DNA of 64,000 bases, taken from positions 4,857,945-4,921,944 of the forward strand of contig JAJEKV010000023.1 of the NCBI GenBank assembly GCA_021234155.1, read 5' to 3'. This stretch comes from Isoetes taiwanensis (Eukaryota; Streptophyta; Lycopodiopsida; Isoetales; Isoetaceae). The notes under the pieces were generated by a model that made no database searches, was not told the origin of the DNA, and saw only the letters and a list, made by a program, of their open reading frames with translations. The position numbers were made by a program, and so were the translations under genes. Of the stretch, positions 1 to 11,529 are shown piece by piece; the stretch's first letter is position 1; each line of letters begins with the position of its first letter.

Positions 1-885
1 CCTCAAAGTACAGGGTGATCACACAACTGTACCCAGGGAGTGTCAGACCCATACCCGGCCTGGTTCACTGGCTAGCTATCAGGCCTAGCTCACTGAAGGA
101 GTCCCCGTAGCCTTTTATGCTCAGGCGAGACCCCACTCCACACCTCATCACTACGGCCCCTTTTCTGGTGCTTCAATCATGCCATAGATTCCACAGCTCG
201 ATGGGATCTTGTGCACAGGCCGCACTTAGCGGTTATTATAGGAGATACTAGGAGCATACTAATGAACATAGGTCACAGAGGTCTCTACCCCCCTTAATCC
301 CTGCTTTCTGGAAGAACTAACAGAGATTCTACCAAAGATACATCCATCCATCCATCACAGAGCATAATCAATAGTTGAGTACAGTTCTAACTATCAAACA
401 AGGGTTAACCCTAATCAAAGACAAGCAGAGAAGACTGACAGAGGCGTGGCCCTAGGAATGTCAAGCTAATCTATCCACTAACCCGAATTCTTGCTGGATC
501 CATTGTCATGTGGCATCTCCATCTTCAAGCAATCTGGGCGCCCAGCAGCTCCTCTCCTTAGGATCGATTTGGGGCCAAAATGGGATAGGGATCCAATTTG
601 ATGCCCCAAGTTAGCATTCTCCTACTGGCCAATCGAATTTGGCCAGGTGCCCCCTTCCTAATTAATCAATTATCCTAACTTAATTAGTTTAATTGAGTTA
701 ATTACATAATGATTCCTTAATTATAGGTAATTAACCTTTAATTAACCCTTTATTAATTTAGCATAGCTAAATTAATCCCTTTTAGGTCAACCCCCTAGGT
801 TAAAATACCCCATGGTAGCGTATCCTTACCGCGTGACGTGTCAATATATTTATATGTATACCGTATAAATACGTGGAACTTCACA
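1..885 (-). mobile_element. LTR fragment, same or related family as the LTRs at 19209 and 31866
   Basis: The segment shares ordered landmarks with the solo LTR at 19209-20853 and, in reverse, with the LTR at 31866-33423. These are the block reading gtgtcagacccatacccggcc, the ggtctctacccccctt block, and an AT-rich stretch ending in a TCACA terminus at 881-885. In this orientation the right end is the LTR 5' end. The rest lies outside the window, so I cannot tell whether it is a solo LTR or part of a whole element. No protein-coding potential is visible. Confidence 0.6.
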
Positions 886-1989
886 GACGCAGTAGCCTAA
901 GCTGCATAATGTGCAACAAGACATTATCTTTGGATTTCACACCTTGACTGGAGAACCATATTGATTATCCATACTAAGAGGCAAAGGTAGAACAAAGCTT
1001 GCAACAGTACATACCTGTTCTCATAAAGCGCATCCTGTGTGATGCGCCTGTATAAGCTTAGGCTCTCTAAATTTGCATAATATGAATTTTCGGCAGCTTT
1101 TGATTGACGAATTAGTAGGGTAAGAGGAGTTAAACACGATGAAATTGGACATGCTAGATTTCAAGCTGATTCTTGGTGCTTCTTGGAATTGTGAGCCGAA
1201 TGTCTATATTGTACATTCAGGCCATTTTCATTTATGAAATTCTGCAAACACCTTTAGCCACTTTCTATTGTCAAATGCAAGAAAGATGTTTGAATCTTGC
1301 AGATAACTGGCAATCAATAAGGGTATATGCGGTATGCTTTGCTGTCCTACAAATGAAAGTATATGCACAACCAAGGGTGCGGCACATACATAAATTTCTA
1401 TCTGCAGAAATCTGATGACGTGGACATGCACAAAAGTGTGCATTTAAAGATAGTGTAGGCATGTCTTGGAGCGTTTTCATTTGCAAATTGCTATATGGAG
1501 GGCTAATTTCATAGCAGGGAACAGAAAAGGCTTCGATAAAATATAATACACAGGTAAAGTGGCAATAAGATGCAGTATTTTTCCTTCTATCATGCTCGAA
1601 ATGATGCATGTGTTTTTGACTTGAAATAATGCTCTGATGTTGTATTGGCTATAATATATTCCTCATATTTTTTTTTGCCATCAATATCCCAATGGGTGAT
1701 CTTGTTGAATGTAAATTGATATTTTGATGCATAAAATTAGGTGTATTGTAGCAAAAACAACTAATAATTTGCCCATGCTTTTGAAACCCATGCTCGGGTA
1801 TAAAAATGCCGCTTAAGATAAATTAGAGTACATTCTTGTCCTCATTGGCAAATAAGTCTCTTAACCAAAAGCCTACAGCTTGGGATCAGGACAGTTGAAG
1901 GCATCCCTTGGCTGCCCATGCAAAATCAATGGTCTTTAGAGGCTGGTATCGAGGTCGATCATTAGGGTTAGGTCTCCATCTCTTCTCTC
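886..1989. other. No recognisable gene
   Basis: AT-rich sequence with only short unrelated reading frames on both strands. I see no splice-bounded exon, transposon terminus or RNA gene here. Confidence 0.5.
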
Positions 1990-2720
1990 AACAATCAACA
2001 TAGCTATTGGGATAAGATATAATCTTCTTATTGATAGGCTCCCACCAAGAGACACATACTTCTATGTAGTGAAGCACACTTGGGTCTTTAATTAGATCTT
2101 CTTCTGCATAAGCTAACCATGTTAAGCAGCTATCAGCTGGCCTCACAAGCAAGAACATACCCTTCTTAATACCTTGATATAGATCAAAGATCTGTATGAG
2201 ATTTTTTGGTCTCTCATTAGCCGGGACTACATATGATGGTGGAACATTACTTTCCTCACATGATTCAACCAAAACATCCTGCCGTGTACGAGGCAAAAAA
2301 TCATGCATATCAGATGAACCAACATCCACATCTCCAAGTACTCATAATGAATCCAGCCAATAGTCAGTAACCTTATTCATGTATGCATTAAATCACGAGT
2401 GCTCACCTTCTTTAGGTATGGTGATCCAATGCCTAATGTACCTTGTATGGAGCTTCTCAAAGCAGTTTCCTTGGAGATATAACTTTTGGAACTCCTTGAA
2501 GAAGCATAGATGCACTCTCTACATCTGCCTTCTATATCTTGATACCCTTCTTTGGCTGCCATGCTCGTGCCCAAGTCTCATCTTATAGAACATGAGAGGC
2601 CAATATCTCTTTTGCAGGACTTAAAAAGAAGCAATTCTAGGATGGCCAACTAAACATTCAGACTTATCAAGAATGTTTCACAAAGGCATTCCAATCGGGG
2701 GTCTCATGCACAATGCAAGG
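1990..2720 (-). pseudogene. Decayed coding sequence of unrecognised family
   Basis: The open stretch at 1988-2329 encodes a coherent protein segment (KKGMFLLVRPAD, then LAYAEEDLIKDP, then VSWWEP). Upstream on the same strand, to about 2720, other frames continue protein-like text broken by several stops and frameshifts. The pattern of a beta-rich segment followed by a WW-containing VSWWEP recalls C-terminal BAH-like modules of plant transposon-related proteins, but this is only an impression. It lies just beyond the RNase H end of the copia element and may be part of that insertion or an older one. No function is claimed. Confidence 0.35.
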
Positions 2721-2924
2721 TACTAAGCATATCCTCAAAATAAGTGCATTAATTCAGAATAAGGAGTTCATCCGACCTCCTCAAAAGAGTAGAGTAATTG
2801 CCAATAGAGCATCTTTATGATCATTCTTATGCCCGACCATCATTGAACCCCAATTGTACCTCAATAAATACACCTAGCTATACACAGTAAGAAAAGTATG
2901 AAAACCCATATCTATTCAGAGCAA

Positions 2925-4419
2925 TTATCAAACTACAACTAAAGCCTCCTTGGTAGCTTTTTCGGTTGTAATATTTATGATGGTATACTTTGCCTGAGGT
3001 ATTTGTTACTTTAGTTTTTAGTGCTTGACACTGTATCATGCAAGTGCCCCAGTTATCTTATATTGAATCTTCTAGTGCCTTCAATATATGATTGAGCGAC
3101 CTGATGTGAAAGTCATAGTCATCTAGCTAAAGTTCAATCGAGAAATGTCCTAATGCTTCTAACCCATGCTGACTTGGCTAACTTTCCAAGCCTAGATACC
3201 ATAGTTTTATTTTGATCCATTTTATCATGAATGATTGTAAGAGCTGGATTGGGTGCACAATGAAGCATACTTTCATTAAATATGGACTTTCTGCAAGTCC
3301 ATAAATATCTCAAATAGTGGCTACTGGTTAGAATACACGATTTTTTGGATGAAAATGTATAATAAGCAACCAATCAATGATCTGTAAGACCTGGCTTTCA
3401 TTTCCTTAGTTTCCTTCGATGTCTTGGGACACATATCTTCGCAAATTTTCACTCCCAAATCCATAGGCATTTTCGTTGGGTTCACTGAATCTTGCCAATA
3501 CCCTTTTAATATTTTGCTCCTGCGTAAGGTAGAGCAATCCCCGCTCTTTATCCCTTCGAACTTCCATTCCTAGCAATTTCTCCAAATCTCCTAAGTCCCT
3601 CATCTGGAATCTACCATTCAGCAATGTTTTGCAATTTCTTAATAAACTTGTGTCATTGCTTACAATGACGCAGAGCGATAATCAGACAGTTGTCCCTATT
3701 CCTTTTTCATGTACAAATTCCCCTCAGTTTTTAACTTTGTAAATCCTGCAGAAATCAAGAATCTGTTCATGCATAAATACCTTGCTTGACTGCTTGCCTA
3801 AGCCCATAAACTGCCTTTTTCAATTTGCATACCATGTTCTGACCTTCTTCATAGCCATGCGGCTGCTCCATGTATATTTTTTCGTCTCAATCTCCATTCA
3901 AGAATGCAGTCTTAATATCCATATGGTTTTCTCCATGTCATTCTGCACTGCAACTGCAAGGAGTGTCCTCAGACTGGTTACTTTGACTATAGGTGAGAAT
4001 GCATCTTTATAATCCACGCCTTCTTCCTGGGTATATCCTTTTGCAACCAACCTTGCCTTATACCGCTCTATCGATCCATTTGCTTTTCTTTTAATTTTAA
4101 AAATCCATTTGCTTCCTACAACGTTCTTATCCTTTGGTCGTGACGCGAGTTCATATGTGCCTGTCCTTTTAAATGAATCTAATTCACTCTGCATGGCCTC
4201 TTTCCATCAATCTGCATCCTTTCTTTCCAAGGCTTGTTCCACTATTTTTTGTTCTACTATACAAGACAAGACTTTAGGTTTCCTTAGTCTAGTTGTCTTC
4301 CCACTTTCTTCCCTGCTGTATAATCTTGTATCAAATGGAACTTCGGCTTTTAGACGTTCTGCATCACTACGTCGAGTTCTCCTACTACCTTCTCCCACCT
4401 GAGCACTATTGGTATACAT
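2925..4419 (-). pseudogene. Ty1/copia reverse transcriptase and RNase H (decayed)
   Basis: Minus-strand copia RT begins with GSKWIFKIKRKANG, then ARLVAKGYTQ and DYKDAFSPIVK (3898-4194). It continues in another frame through YMEQPHGYEEGQ and LKKAVYGLRQA (about 3780-3890), and then RFQMRDLGDLEKLLGMEV (3406-3624). RNase H is recognisable only piecemeal: YRSLIGCLLYIF near 3370, FTSGRSII near 3090, TTEKATKEAL near 2960. The catalytic YVDD box is not intact; its position (about 3660-3710) is frameshifted. Many stops and shifts show a dead copy. The upstream pol and gag of the same element lie at 4431-5696 and, beyond nested insertions, at 20854-21940. Confidence 0.85.
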
Positions 4420-4430
4420 GCATCAATTGT

Positions 4431-5100
4431 CTACCTGAGCACAACCTCATGCACCTCCTCTGGCTCGATTTCCGGTTCATGAGATGCACTATCGGACTCG
4501 ACGACCTCATACACCTCATCTGGTCCTACGTCTGCTTCTTCGATTGCAGCACTGGTCTCTGTATCCTCTTCACTCTCGGATTCCACGTCGACTTCATCGC
4601 CCTTTAGAATTGTGGTCTTTGTCTCTTCCTCATCATCTGCTTGGTCAGTCTCCAAATATTCTGCTGGTACCCACTCATTTGCTTCATGCTGGCTTAGACC
4701 TTTCCTGTCCTTGTATAAAACATTTTCATTAAACACAACATCCCTACTAACATATACTTTATATTTGACTAGTTCATATAACCTGTAATTTTGTCTGCTC
4801 ATCATAACCCACTAGGATGGTACATATGCTTCGATCATCCAGTTTTCTCCTTAACTCTTCCGGTACCATCATATAGGCAAGACATCCATAGACTTTAAAT
4901 CGTTGCACAAATTGTTTTCTACCTGTCCAATACTCTTCTGGTACTCCATTTTTCACGGCAACTTTTGGTAGCCTATTCTGAATGTAGCAGGCAGCTGCAA
5001 CAGCTTCTACCCACAAATCGTTTGGAAAACCTGCATGCTTAAGCATGGATCTAGCTGCATCCACGATGGTGCAATTTTTGCGCTCTGCTACTCTATTCTA
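4431..5100 (-). pseudogene. Ty1/copia integrase C-terminal part and pol linker
   Basis: Minus-strand text from about 5095 reads NRVAERKNCTIVDAARSML, then WVEAVAAACYIQNRLP and KVYGCLAYMMVPEELRRKLD. This is the typical copia integrase end followed by the GYD segment. The next frame (4431-4805) covers the DVVFNEN motif and the acidic, low-complexity spacer that precedes copia RT. The DDE integrase core expected before NRVAERKN is largely missing: the GAG-pre-integrase block at 5101-5696 runs almost directly into it, so an internal deletion has removed most of the catalytic core. Confidence 0.8.
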
Positions 5101-5696
5101 TTGCGGTGTGTATCTGCATGTATATTGTCTCCGTATTCCTCGTGCTTGATAGTACCTACAAAATTTAGATGATCTATACTCCCCGCCAAGGCCAGACCTT
5201 CAATAGATGTAGTGAAGTAAGATTTTGCTCCTCTACTCTCAACTTGCATAAGTCTGCAAACATCCGAATGCATTAGTTCAAGTAATTTATGCGCCCTTCT
5301 TCTTTTATTTCTAAATGCCACTCTATTTTGTTCTCCCAACATGCAAGCTTCACACATGTCATCAATCTTACTATCATCATAATCAAGCTCATCCAAAAGA
5401 TTGTGGCTTTTGGCTATTTTAATGTTGTTATAATTGACATGCGCTAACCTCAAATGCCAAAGCCTTATGCTATCGAGGGGAGATACCTTATTGTTGGTAT
5501 CATTGACATCCAATTCAAACAGATTTCCTCTTCTTTGAGCTTCAAACAATTTAATGCTGCCTCTAATGAATTTGCACCCATACTCATGAAAAAATAAATC
5601 ATATCCATTATCTTCCAAATTGCCGATTGAAATTAAATTAAACAGCATTCCTGGCACAAACAATGTATCTTGAGTTGCTGCAGTCTTCTCAAATGG
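5101..5696 (-). pseudogene. Ty1/copia GAG-pre-integrase domain
   Basis: The open frame contains TLFVPGMLFNLISIGNL, then LWHLRLAHVNYNN and CEACMLGEQNRVAF, the classic copia pre-integrase zinc region (H...H...C..C), followed by ELMHSDVC, the start of the integrase core. The copia text stops abruptly near 5696, where plus-strand LINE coding begins. It resumes on the far side of the LINE at 19179, which dates the LINE insertion as later than the copia element. Confidence 0.8.
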
Positions 5697-7030
5697 ATAG
5701 GATCTTGAATACCGCATGCATTTCCTTGATTCCTAAGGTTAAGCAACCTTCTACTATTAATGATTGGAGGCCTATCTCCTTGTTGTCCTCTGTGTATAAG
5801 ATTATTGCGAAAGCCCTGGCAGAGAAGTTGAAGCCGGTGTTGACTTCTTCCATTAGTAAGGTGCAGTCTGGGTTTGTCCCTGGGAGGAACATTTTGACTA
5901 ATGTTGCCGCAGCTTATGAGGGCCTTTATTGGGCCAGAAGAACAGGTCAAGGTATTGCCTATCTTAAGCTTGACTTTGCCAAAGCTTATGATAGTGTCCG
6001 TTGGGAGTTCTTGTCTGCCATGATGTTAGCGTTGGGCCGTGGTCCACGCTTTACAGAGACAGTCACGAAGCTGCATAGGTCAGCACGAGCTACAGTGGTG
6101 TGCCAGGGTGAACCCTCCGCCTTTTTCTCCTTAGGCAGAGGGGTGCGTCAGGGGTGCCCTTTGGCGCCGTTTTTGTTTATGATTGTGGCGGAGGCACTGT
6201 CTCAGTTGTTTTTGGTTGCAGTGGAGGAGGGAGTGGTGGATGGGCTTCGGATGCAGGATGGTAGCCATCAGATTATTAACCAGTTTGCCGATGACACTTT
6301 CCTCTTCTTGGTGGCAGAAGAGAGGAATTTGCGGAATGTGAAGGGTTTGTTGGATACTTTCTCCTTGGCCTCGGGCATTCTTCTGAATTGGGGTAAGTGC
6401 TCCGCATTATGGGCCCAGCTAACTCCGCCTCCCCCTTGTTTGGCTCTATTCCCTTGGAAGGTGCTTCCAGGTAATGTGTGTACTAAGCTGTCGGGTATTC
6501 CATTTGGAGGGGATGTTTCCATGGGGAGGGTGTGGGATGAGATTTTGCAGGGGTTGCAGAAACACCTCAATTGGTGGAAGGGTAGCAAGTTGTCCATGGC
6601 AGGTGGGATCACTATTGCCAAGTCAGTACTTTGTAGCCCTCATGTGTATACAGCATCTGCGATGCTAGCTCCTGAGGGTAAGATACAAGCTTTGGATAAG
6701 ATTGTTCGAAATTTTGTGTGGGGCGGGGATGATGAAGGGGCAGTTGTTAAAGTGGCTTGGTGGAAGTGTCTCCGCCCCCGGGAGGATGGGGGCTTGGCCA
6801 TTCTGGATTTGGCACTACATAGTAAGGTGTTGGTCTCCAAGTTTGTTTGAAGCATTCTGCAGGACGAAGCATCTTCTCCTGGTGCAGCGCTGTTGTTGCA
6901 GTCTCTTCGCCATTGTGTGGCGTTTGGGAAGCCGTCTGTGCATGTGGAGTTGCCCTGGGCACTGTTGTATGGTCTCTGTTTGGGGTCTGGGTTCGGGAAC
7001 TCCTGGAAGACAGCCCTCTGTGAGGACCCG
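5697..7030 (+). mobile_element. L1-type LINE, 5'-truncated, reverse transcriptase part
   Basis: Plus-strand non-LTR reverse transcriptase: ACISLIPKV, NDWRPISLLSSVYKI, SGFVPGRNI, LDFAKAYDSVRWEFL, RQGCPLAPFLF and the catalytic FADD box in INQFADDTFLF near 6275-6310. These motifs are RT blocks in their normal order, and the sequence then runs into the thumb region (KLSMAGGITIAKSVL). A stop at 6848-6850 breaks the frame, but the same frame continues afterwards to GNSWKTALCEDPW. The LINE begins mid-RT inside the copia element, as expected for 5' truncation. It is interrupted at 7030 by a gypsy LTR and continues at 18004. Confidence 0.88.
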
Positions 7031-7551
7031 TGGATCTAACAGGAGAGTCCGGGGGACTATGTCACGCGGGATTTGCAAGAAGAGAAGAAGAAGAAAACAG
7101 AACAAATGAGAGGAAAATGATAAGCTTCCTTGATATCAATGATGAACATACATGAGCTCTCGCAATAGAGAGAAGAACTGAAAGGAGACAAGACTCAAAA
7201 CTCATCTAGAACTCATGTGCGAGCTCTAGTCATATATATAGTACAATGGCCTTGGGCCCAATATAGACACTCGGTGATCTCTGGTCCGACTCTCTGGAAG
7301 GAGGCCTGATTTCTGAGGAATGTGGGGGTGCCTCTTGAAGTGCCTAGAATCATGCCGACGCCGACGCTGGCGGTGGCGGGCCGTCACTTGTCTCGCGGGC
7401 GCCTCTTGATAGGCTTTGGATGCGTGGTCTGGCCGCTTGGTCTTCTCACGAGCCTTTGATGGCTGACCCGCGGTCGACCGAGGATCCTTGAGCTTGACCT
7501 GGTTCTGTCAGATGCATGAATAGTCCTGTACCGGTGAGGCACAGACTAACA
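7031..7551 (-). mobile_element. Gypsy LTR (left copy, 3' LTR of the minus-strand element)
   Basis: This segment is repeated at 17511-18003. On the minus strand it starts TGTTAGTCTG directly after a polypurine tract and ends at about 7031 inside LINE coding sequence, giving TG...CA ends in the plus direction. A purine tract (7075-7100) lies close to the minus-strand 3' end. The exact left boundary is uncertain, because similarity to the right copy extends a further 54 bp into what looks like LINE coding sequence (see 17455-17510). Confidence 0.72.
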
Positions 7552-7565
7552 CTCCCCACCAAACC
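7552..7565 (-). promoter_or_regulatory. Polypurine tract of the gypsy element
   Basis: The minus strand reads GGTTTGGTGGGGAG immediately before the LTR start TGTTAG. This is the expected plus-strand priming site and fixes the minus orientation of the element. Confidence 0.7.
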
Positions 7566-9158
7566 ACACCTCGAAAGTGAAGAAAAAGGAGGAAGGGTTT
7601 CGAGGGCGGGAAGCCATCTGCTCGAAAGTGATCCTCACGGGAGTGAGGACGGGCACCATTATGGTATCGCCAATGAGATCCCCGGGCGTGTGAAGAGCGG
7701 GAGGAGTGTTGTGGCCAAAAGGGCGGGATCTCGTGATCAATAAGAAAGTTTAGATCGCACATACCATGTCTTCAAGGGCAGCATGGGCGCCTCAAGAAAT
7801 GTACCGACATTCCATGAGGAGGCAGTGTCCGGAGGCCAAAGGCACCGACATCGCATTCGGATTGCAAATGAAAAATGGGACGCCGCCATTTAAGGAGAAT
7901 TTGAGCAAAATGCATTTGAGAGCAGCACAAAAACCTGCTTGAAGATGGATCAAGGATCGTGAGGTGGTGGCATTCGCAAGAAGGTGTCAAGACCATGAAG
8001 CGCATCCGGCCGCCGTTTGCCAACCACGCCATTAGCAATATAGATCCAATTGGTGGTGGTATCCGAGTGGCACCTTCTTCCCAATGTGAGCGGCGAACAA
8101 AACGTGGATCCCACCGGAGATCCGCCGAGATCCGAGGTGGAGTCCATCCCAAGCATGACCATCCATGACCTTGGTCCAAAAGGGGAGGCGCCAATCGAAG
8201 TCGGGAAACTGGGGGGTGGAGGTACGCCTGAGGGAAGCATAGGGAGAAGGAACCATGCCCGTGGGCGTGGGTTCTTGGCAGTCTCCCCTGAATTGACTAA
8301 CAAGATCCGGATCAAGAGCTTGACACCAACGATCCCAAAGAGAAGCAGAGAGTTGAGAGTTGCGGGAGGGCTATCCCATCCCGCGGGGACCGCCTTGCTA
8401 TCCAACGAGCCCGTAATTGATTATACCTGCGAGGTGTCTGCATATAAATTTGTGCATAGGGAAGATCCCGGGATGTCCTAGATACTTCCTTATTCTGTTG
8501 CGGCGGCCCGCTTGCCGAGAGATAAATGATTGGCAAGCTCGAGGGCATGTACTCTCGATGAAAGTGTGGGTCCGAGCATGATCAGCAAGATATGGATTGT
8601 TATCCCGAAGCAACCATTGCACAGTGGAGTCACCCCGAAAGAGTCGGGCGTGGCCCATCTCGGAAGTGTTCCGTGTATCACCCGGATAGAAATCATGAAA
8701 TATGTAAGCCATGGGCTGAACAACTCAAGGTGATAAAGTCGGATCGGCACGTTGTATGAGATCAAAGACCAAAAGGGCACAAAGATAACCCTTTGTCTTC
8801 AATGGAGAGTTACGGCCAATCAAGAAGAAAATCTGCGGTTTTTCGGGGAATATCCACGAGTCCATCGCGCATGCCACTTCGAAAAGGAAGAGGTGGCGGC
8901 GAAAGCAACCACATAATCGTGATAGGGGAAGGAACCGGGAAGTCAAAAGGCATTCCTCGTTAATAATGGCGGTATGGTCATCAAGTTTTGCTTGAGCCTC
9001 ATCGCCCAGATCAATAGCTTCTTCGCGGTTGTTGTTCAAGATCACGGATCCGGTTGTCCTTTTCTAGCAGAAGGCGTGATTGGTCATGGACGGATTTTCG
9101 AGAAGTGTTGACTGGGAGGAGGATTGCCCCAGTATTGAGACGGCACCAATCTCCGTCA
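7566..9158 (-). pseudogene. Decayed 3' part of the gypsy accessory coding region
   Basis: Minus-strand frames between the coiled-coil ORF and the polypurine tract contain protein-like text broken by stops and shifts. Examples are CAMDSWIFPEKPQIFFLIGR (8725-9045), MAYIFHDFYPGDTRN (8398-8712) and DWRLPFWTKVMDGHAWDG (8032-8256). I do not recognise a domain. Position and strand suggest it extends the accessory ORF at 9159-10532. It could also be a second gene captured between pol and the LTR. Confidence 0.4.
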
Positions 9159-10532
9159 TCAAGAATCTTCGTTTACGCACCTCCGTAAGGCGATCTTGAA
9201 GAGAGGTGAGGTGAGAGGTGTGGTAGAAAGCCGAGCCGTCAAGGAGGCAATTCGAGCGTCCCGCTCTGTAAGGTTTTGAACTTGAGTGCTGAAATTTTCA
9301 CAAAGTTCGGAGTACAAGGCGTTGAGCTTGGCAATATCTGCGTCCTTGGTACCCAGGAGAGCTTCTGTGGACTTGTTGTGCTCCAATAAATTCTGAATTT
9401 CTGATTGAGCTGAGCTTCGTTGATCCGCAAGTTGGGTGACTTGATCCTGTGCACTTTTGAGATCTGTATGAGCCTGTAAGAGAGCTCCATGCTTGTCTTG
9501 AAGTTTGGCCTCCAAAGTTGCAACTTGGGCAGTGGCAGCTTGAAGGTCCCGGTGTACCGCATCAGAGGCCTCTAGTGCCATTTGAACCCCGTTCATAAGA
9601 GCGTCTTGGGATTCTTGTAACTTGAGAACAGCAGCTTGAGCATCCTGCTGATACTGATACAACAACTGACGAGGGTGTTGTGGTGGTGGAGCCGGGCCGG
9701 CCGTTGCACCGGTTTGTGATGTTTGGGAAAGATGGTGTGAACTGGATGGTGTAGCTGAGGAGGAGACAGTGACATGGGTGTGCGGATTTTGGACATGACC
9801 AGTGGAAGAAGGGCGTGAAGTGCCAACTCGGTTAGTCTGTGGAAGGGACCGCTGAGTGGAATTATGAGAATTTTGTGGTGTGGGAGGGAAGTAATGACGG
9901 ATGAGGGCTTGAAGGTGGCCTCCCACGTAAACTCGAGAAATGGAAGTGGCACCGGGCGGTCCACTTCTTGGAGAAGACGATAGAACATCAATTGGGGCCA
10001 ATCTATGTGGTGGTTGGAGTGTGTAGCAGTGAGTACCATGTTATAGAAAGGCTTATTGATATGGGTGTTCTTGATAGAATACCCAAGGAACTTGCGCCAC
10101 AGAAACTTAACAAAGGTTTCGTGAGGCTTGTCGATATTGGTCGACGCGATGCACATTGGCATGATAAGGAGGTGCACCAAACTCGTGACATCTAGATCCG
10201 TATGGCGTAGACCATGATAAACAAGGGGTTTGCAAGGGAATATGAAATACCTCGTAAATCAAATATTGAGTCAGTTGAAATGGTGGTGCCATCGACCACG
10301 TGGTGTATCCATTCTGGGCCATTAACGATATTGGCGATGAACCGCTTGATTGGTCGATTGGGAGCGGAAGTTCCATTTGAGAGAATTCGTAAAGCTTTTG
10401 TCGTTCAGCGACTTCTTTATTTGGGCCAACAAGGGCTTCACGGAAAGTGGGCGTCAAGAAGGATACAGACTCAAAAAGAGCCGGATCCTTGGGAGCAGTA
10501 GCTTGAAGTGTAGAAAATCTTGGTGCAGCCAT
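9159..10532 (-). pseudogene. Gypsy accessory ORF: globular N-terminal half plus long coiled coil
   Basis: Translation on the minus strand plausibly starts at 10532 (MAAPRFSTLQATAPKD). An N-terminal globular part of about 170 residues spans a frame change: FREALVGPNKEVAERQKLY, later HETFVKFLWRKFLGY and TATHSNHHIDWPQLMFYRLL. Then comes a Ser/Thr/Pro/His-rich linker and, in the open frame 9159-10001, about 150 residues of heptad-like coiled coil (AATAQVATLEAKLQDKHGAL onward). The globular half resembles the putative plant transposon protein domain seen in extra ORFs of some plant gypsy elements; that match is from memory. It lies 3' of pol. Frameshifts show this copy is not intact. Confidence 0.55.
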
Positions 10533-11529
10533 GGTAACGATTTGCAGAAACGAAGAGTGATTCAAAGGCGGAGGACGAAAGCCAAGTACGGAGGACGAAG
10601 GCGCAGAGGAACGAAAAGGTTTTAGGGCGCACAACTGGAGGCGAAGTGGTATGATGAGGGCGAAACTGGAGCCGTTGATGGTGCCAGGTGTCGAAAGATG
10701 CCAAGGAGTGTATTGAGAGGCAAAAATTTGGCTAAGTCCCCGAAAAACGTAAGGGAGAAGCAATGAACGGTGAGGATGAGACGTGAGAGAAGGATCGGAT
10801 GTGACAGGTGGCCAAAGGACACATATTAATTGTTGACGGGTATGAAAAGAAGCAAGGGCATTTAATGCAGGCAACTCGAAGTGGGATATCATGAAAATGA
10901 ATTTGTCAGAGAGTACCCTGGCTAGATTTGCGGCGGGAGAAAAGATTCTCAGTTTAGAAAGAGCCTTGCATTGCAAACACGTTGGCGAATTTCTGATTGG
11001 TCCACGTCGGCTAGCAGTGCCTCGGTTGGCTATATAAGACGAACCGGGAGGGAAGCGAAGACATCCGATGTCGCTGAGCATGGCTGCTGCTGGTTTGAAT
11101 GAAAATTGCACGATGCCCACCAATTGTCAGGAGTGGATTACCTGTAAAATGATGCGGATCGATCGGCGCCGCCACAACCGGTGGCATTGAATGGATGGCT
11201 GGTGCTCGGGATGGCTGAACATCCCGACCCTATGACCAAGCGGGATGGAGGTGGTTTGCACCTTATTTGGGACCCCGAGCAGAACTTCTACCATCTCCCT
11301 CGCATCACCTCGCTCCAAACCCGAGTAGAGGGTTTTTCCTCTTAGGTTTTTAGTAGATAGGGCTCACGAGTCCGTTTTGTATATAGGGCGGTGCCCATAG
11401 CGGAAGTAGGCGGGCAAAGGCATTGCATTTTGTAAAAAAAATTATCCACTATAATATAATATCGCCTTTCTAGTCACTTTTACGTGGTGTTTGCTTCTTG
11501 AGCATGTATCTGTTTGTTGATTGTCGCTT
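10533..11529 (-). other. Spacer between gypsy pol and the accessory ORF
   Basis: One long minus-strand frame crosses this segment (to 11123), but its composition upstream of the Met at 10532 is not convincingly protein-like. The segment could serve as leader or internal promoter for the accessory ORF. No motif supports either role. Confidence 0.35.

Noticed and set aside
10107-11123. 338-codon minus-strand frame taken as one protein
   Set aside because: Only the part after the Met at 10532 is protein-like and it then changes frame. The upstream part is composition-driven.
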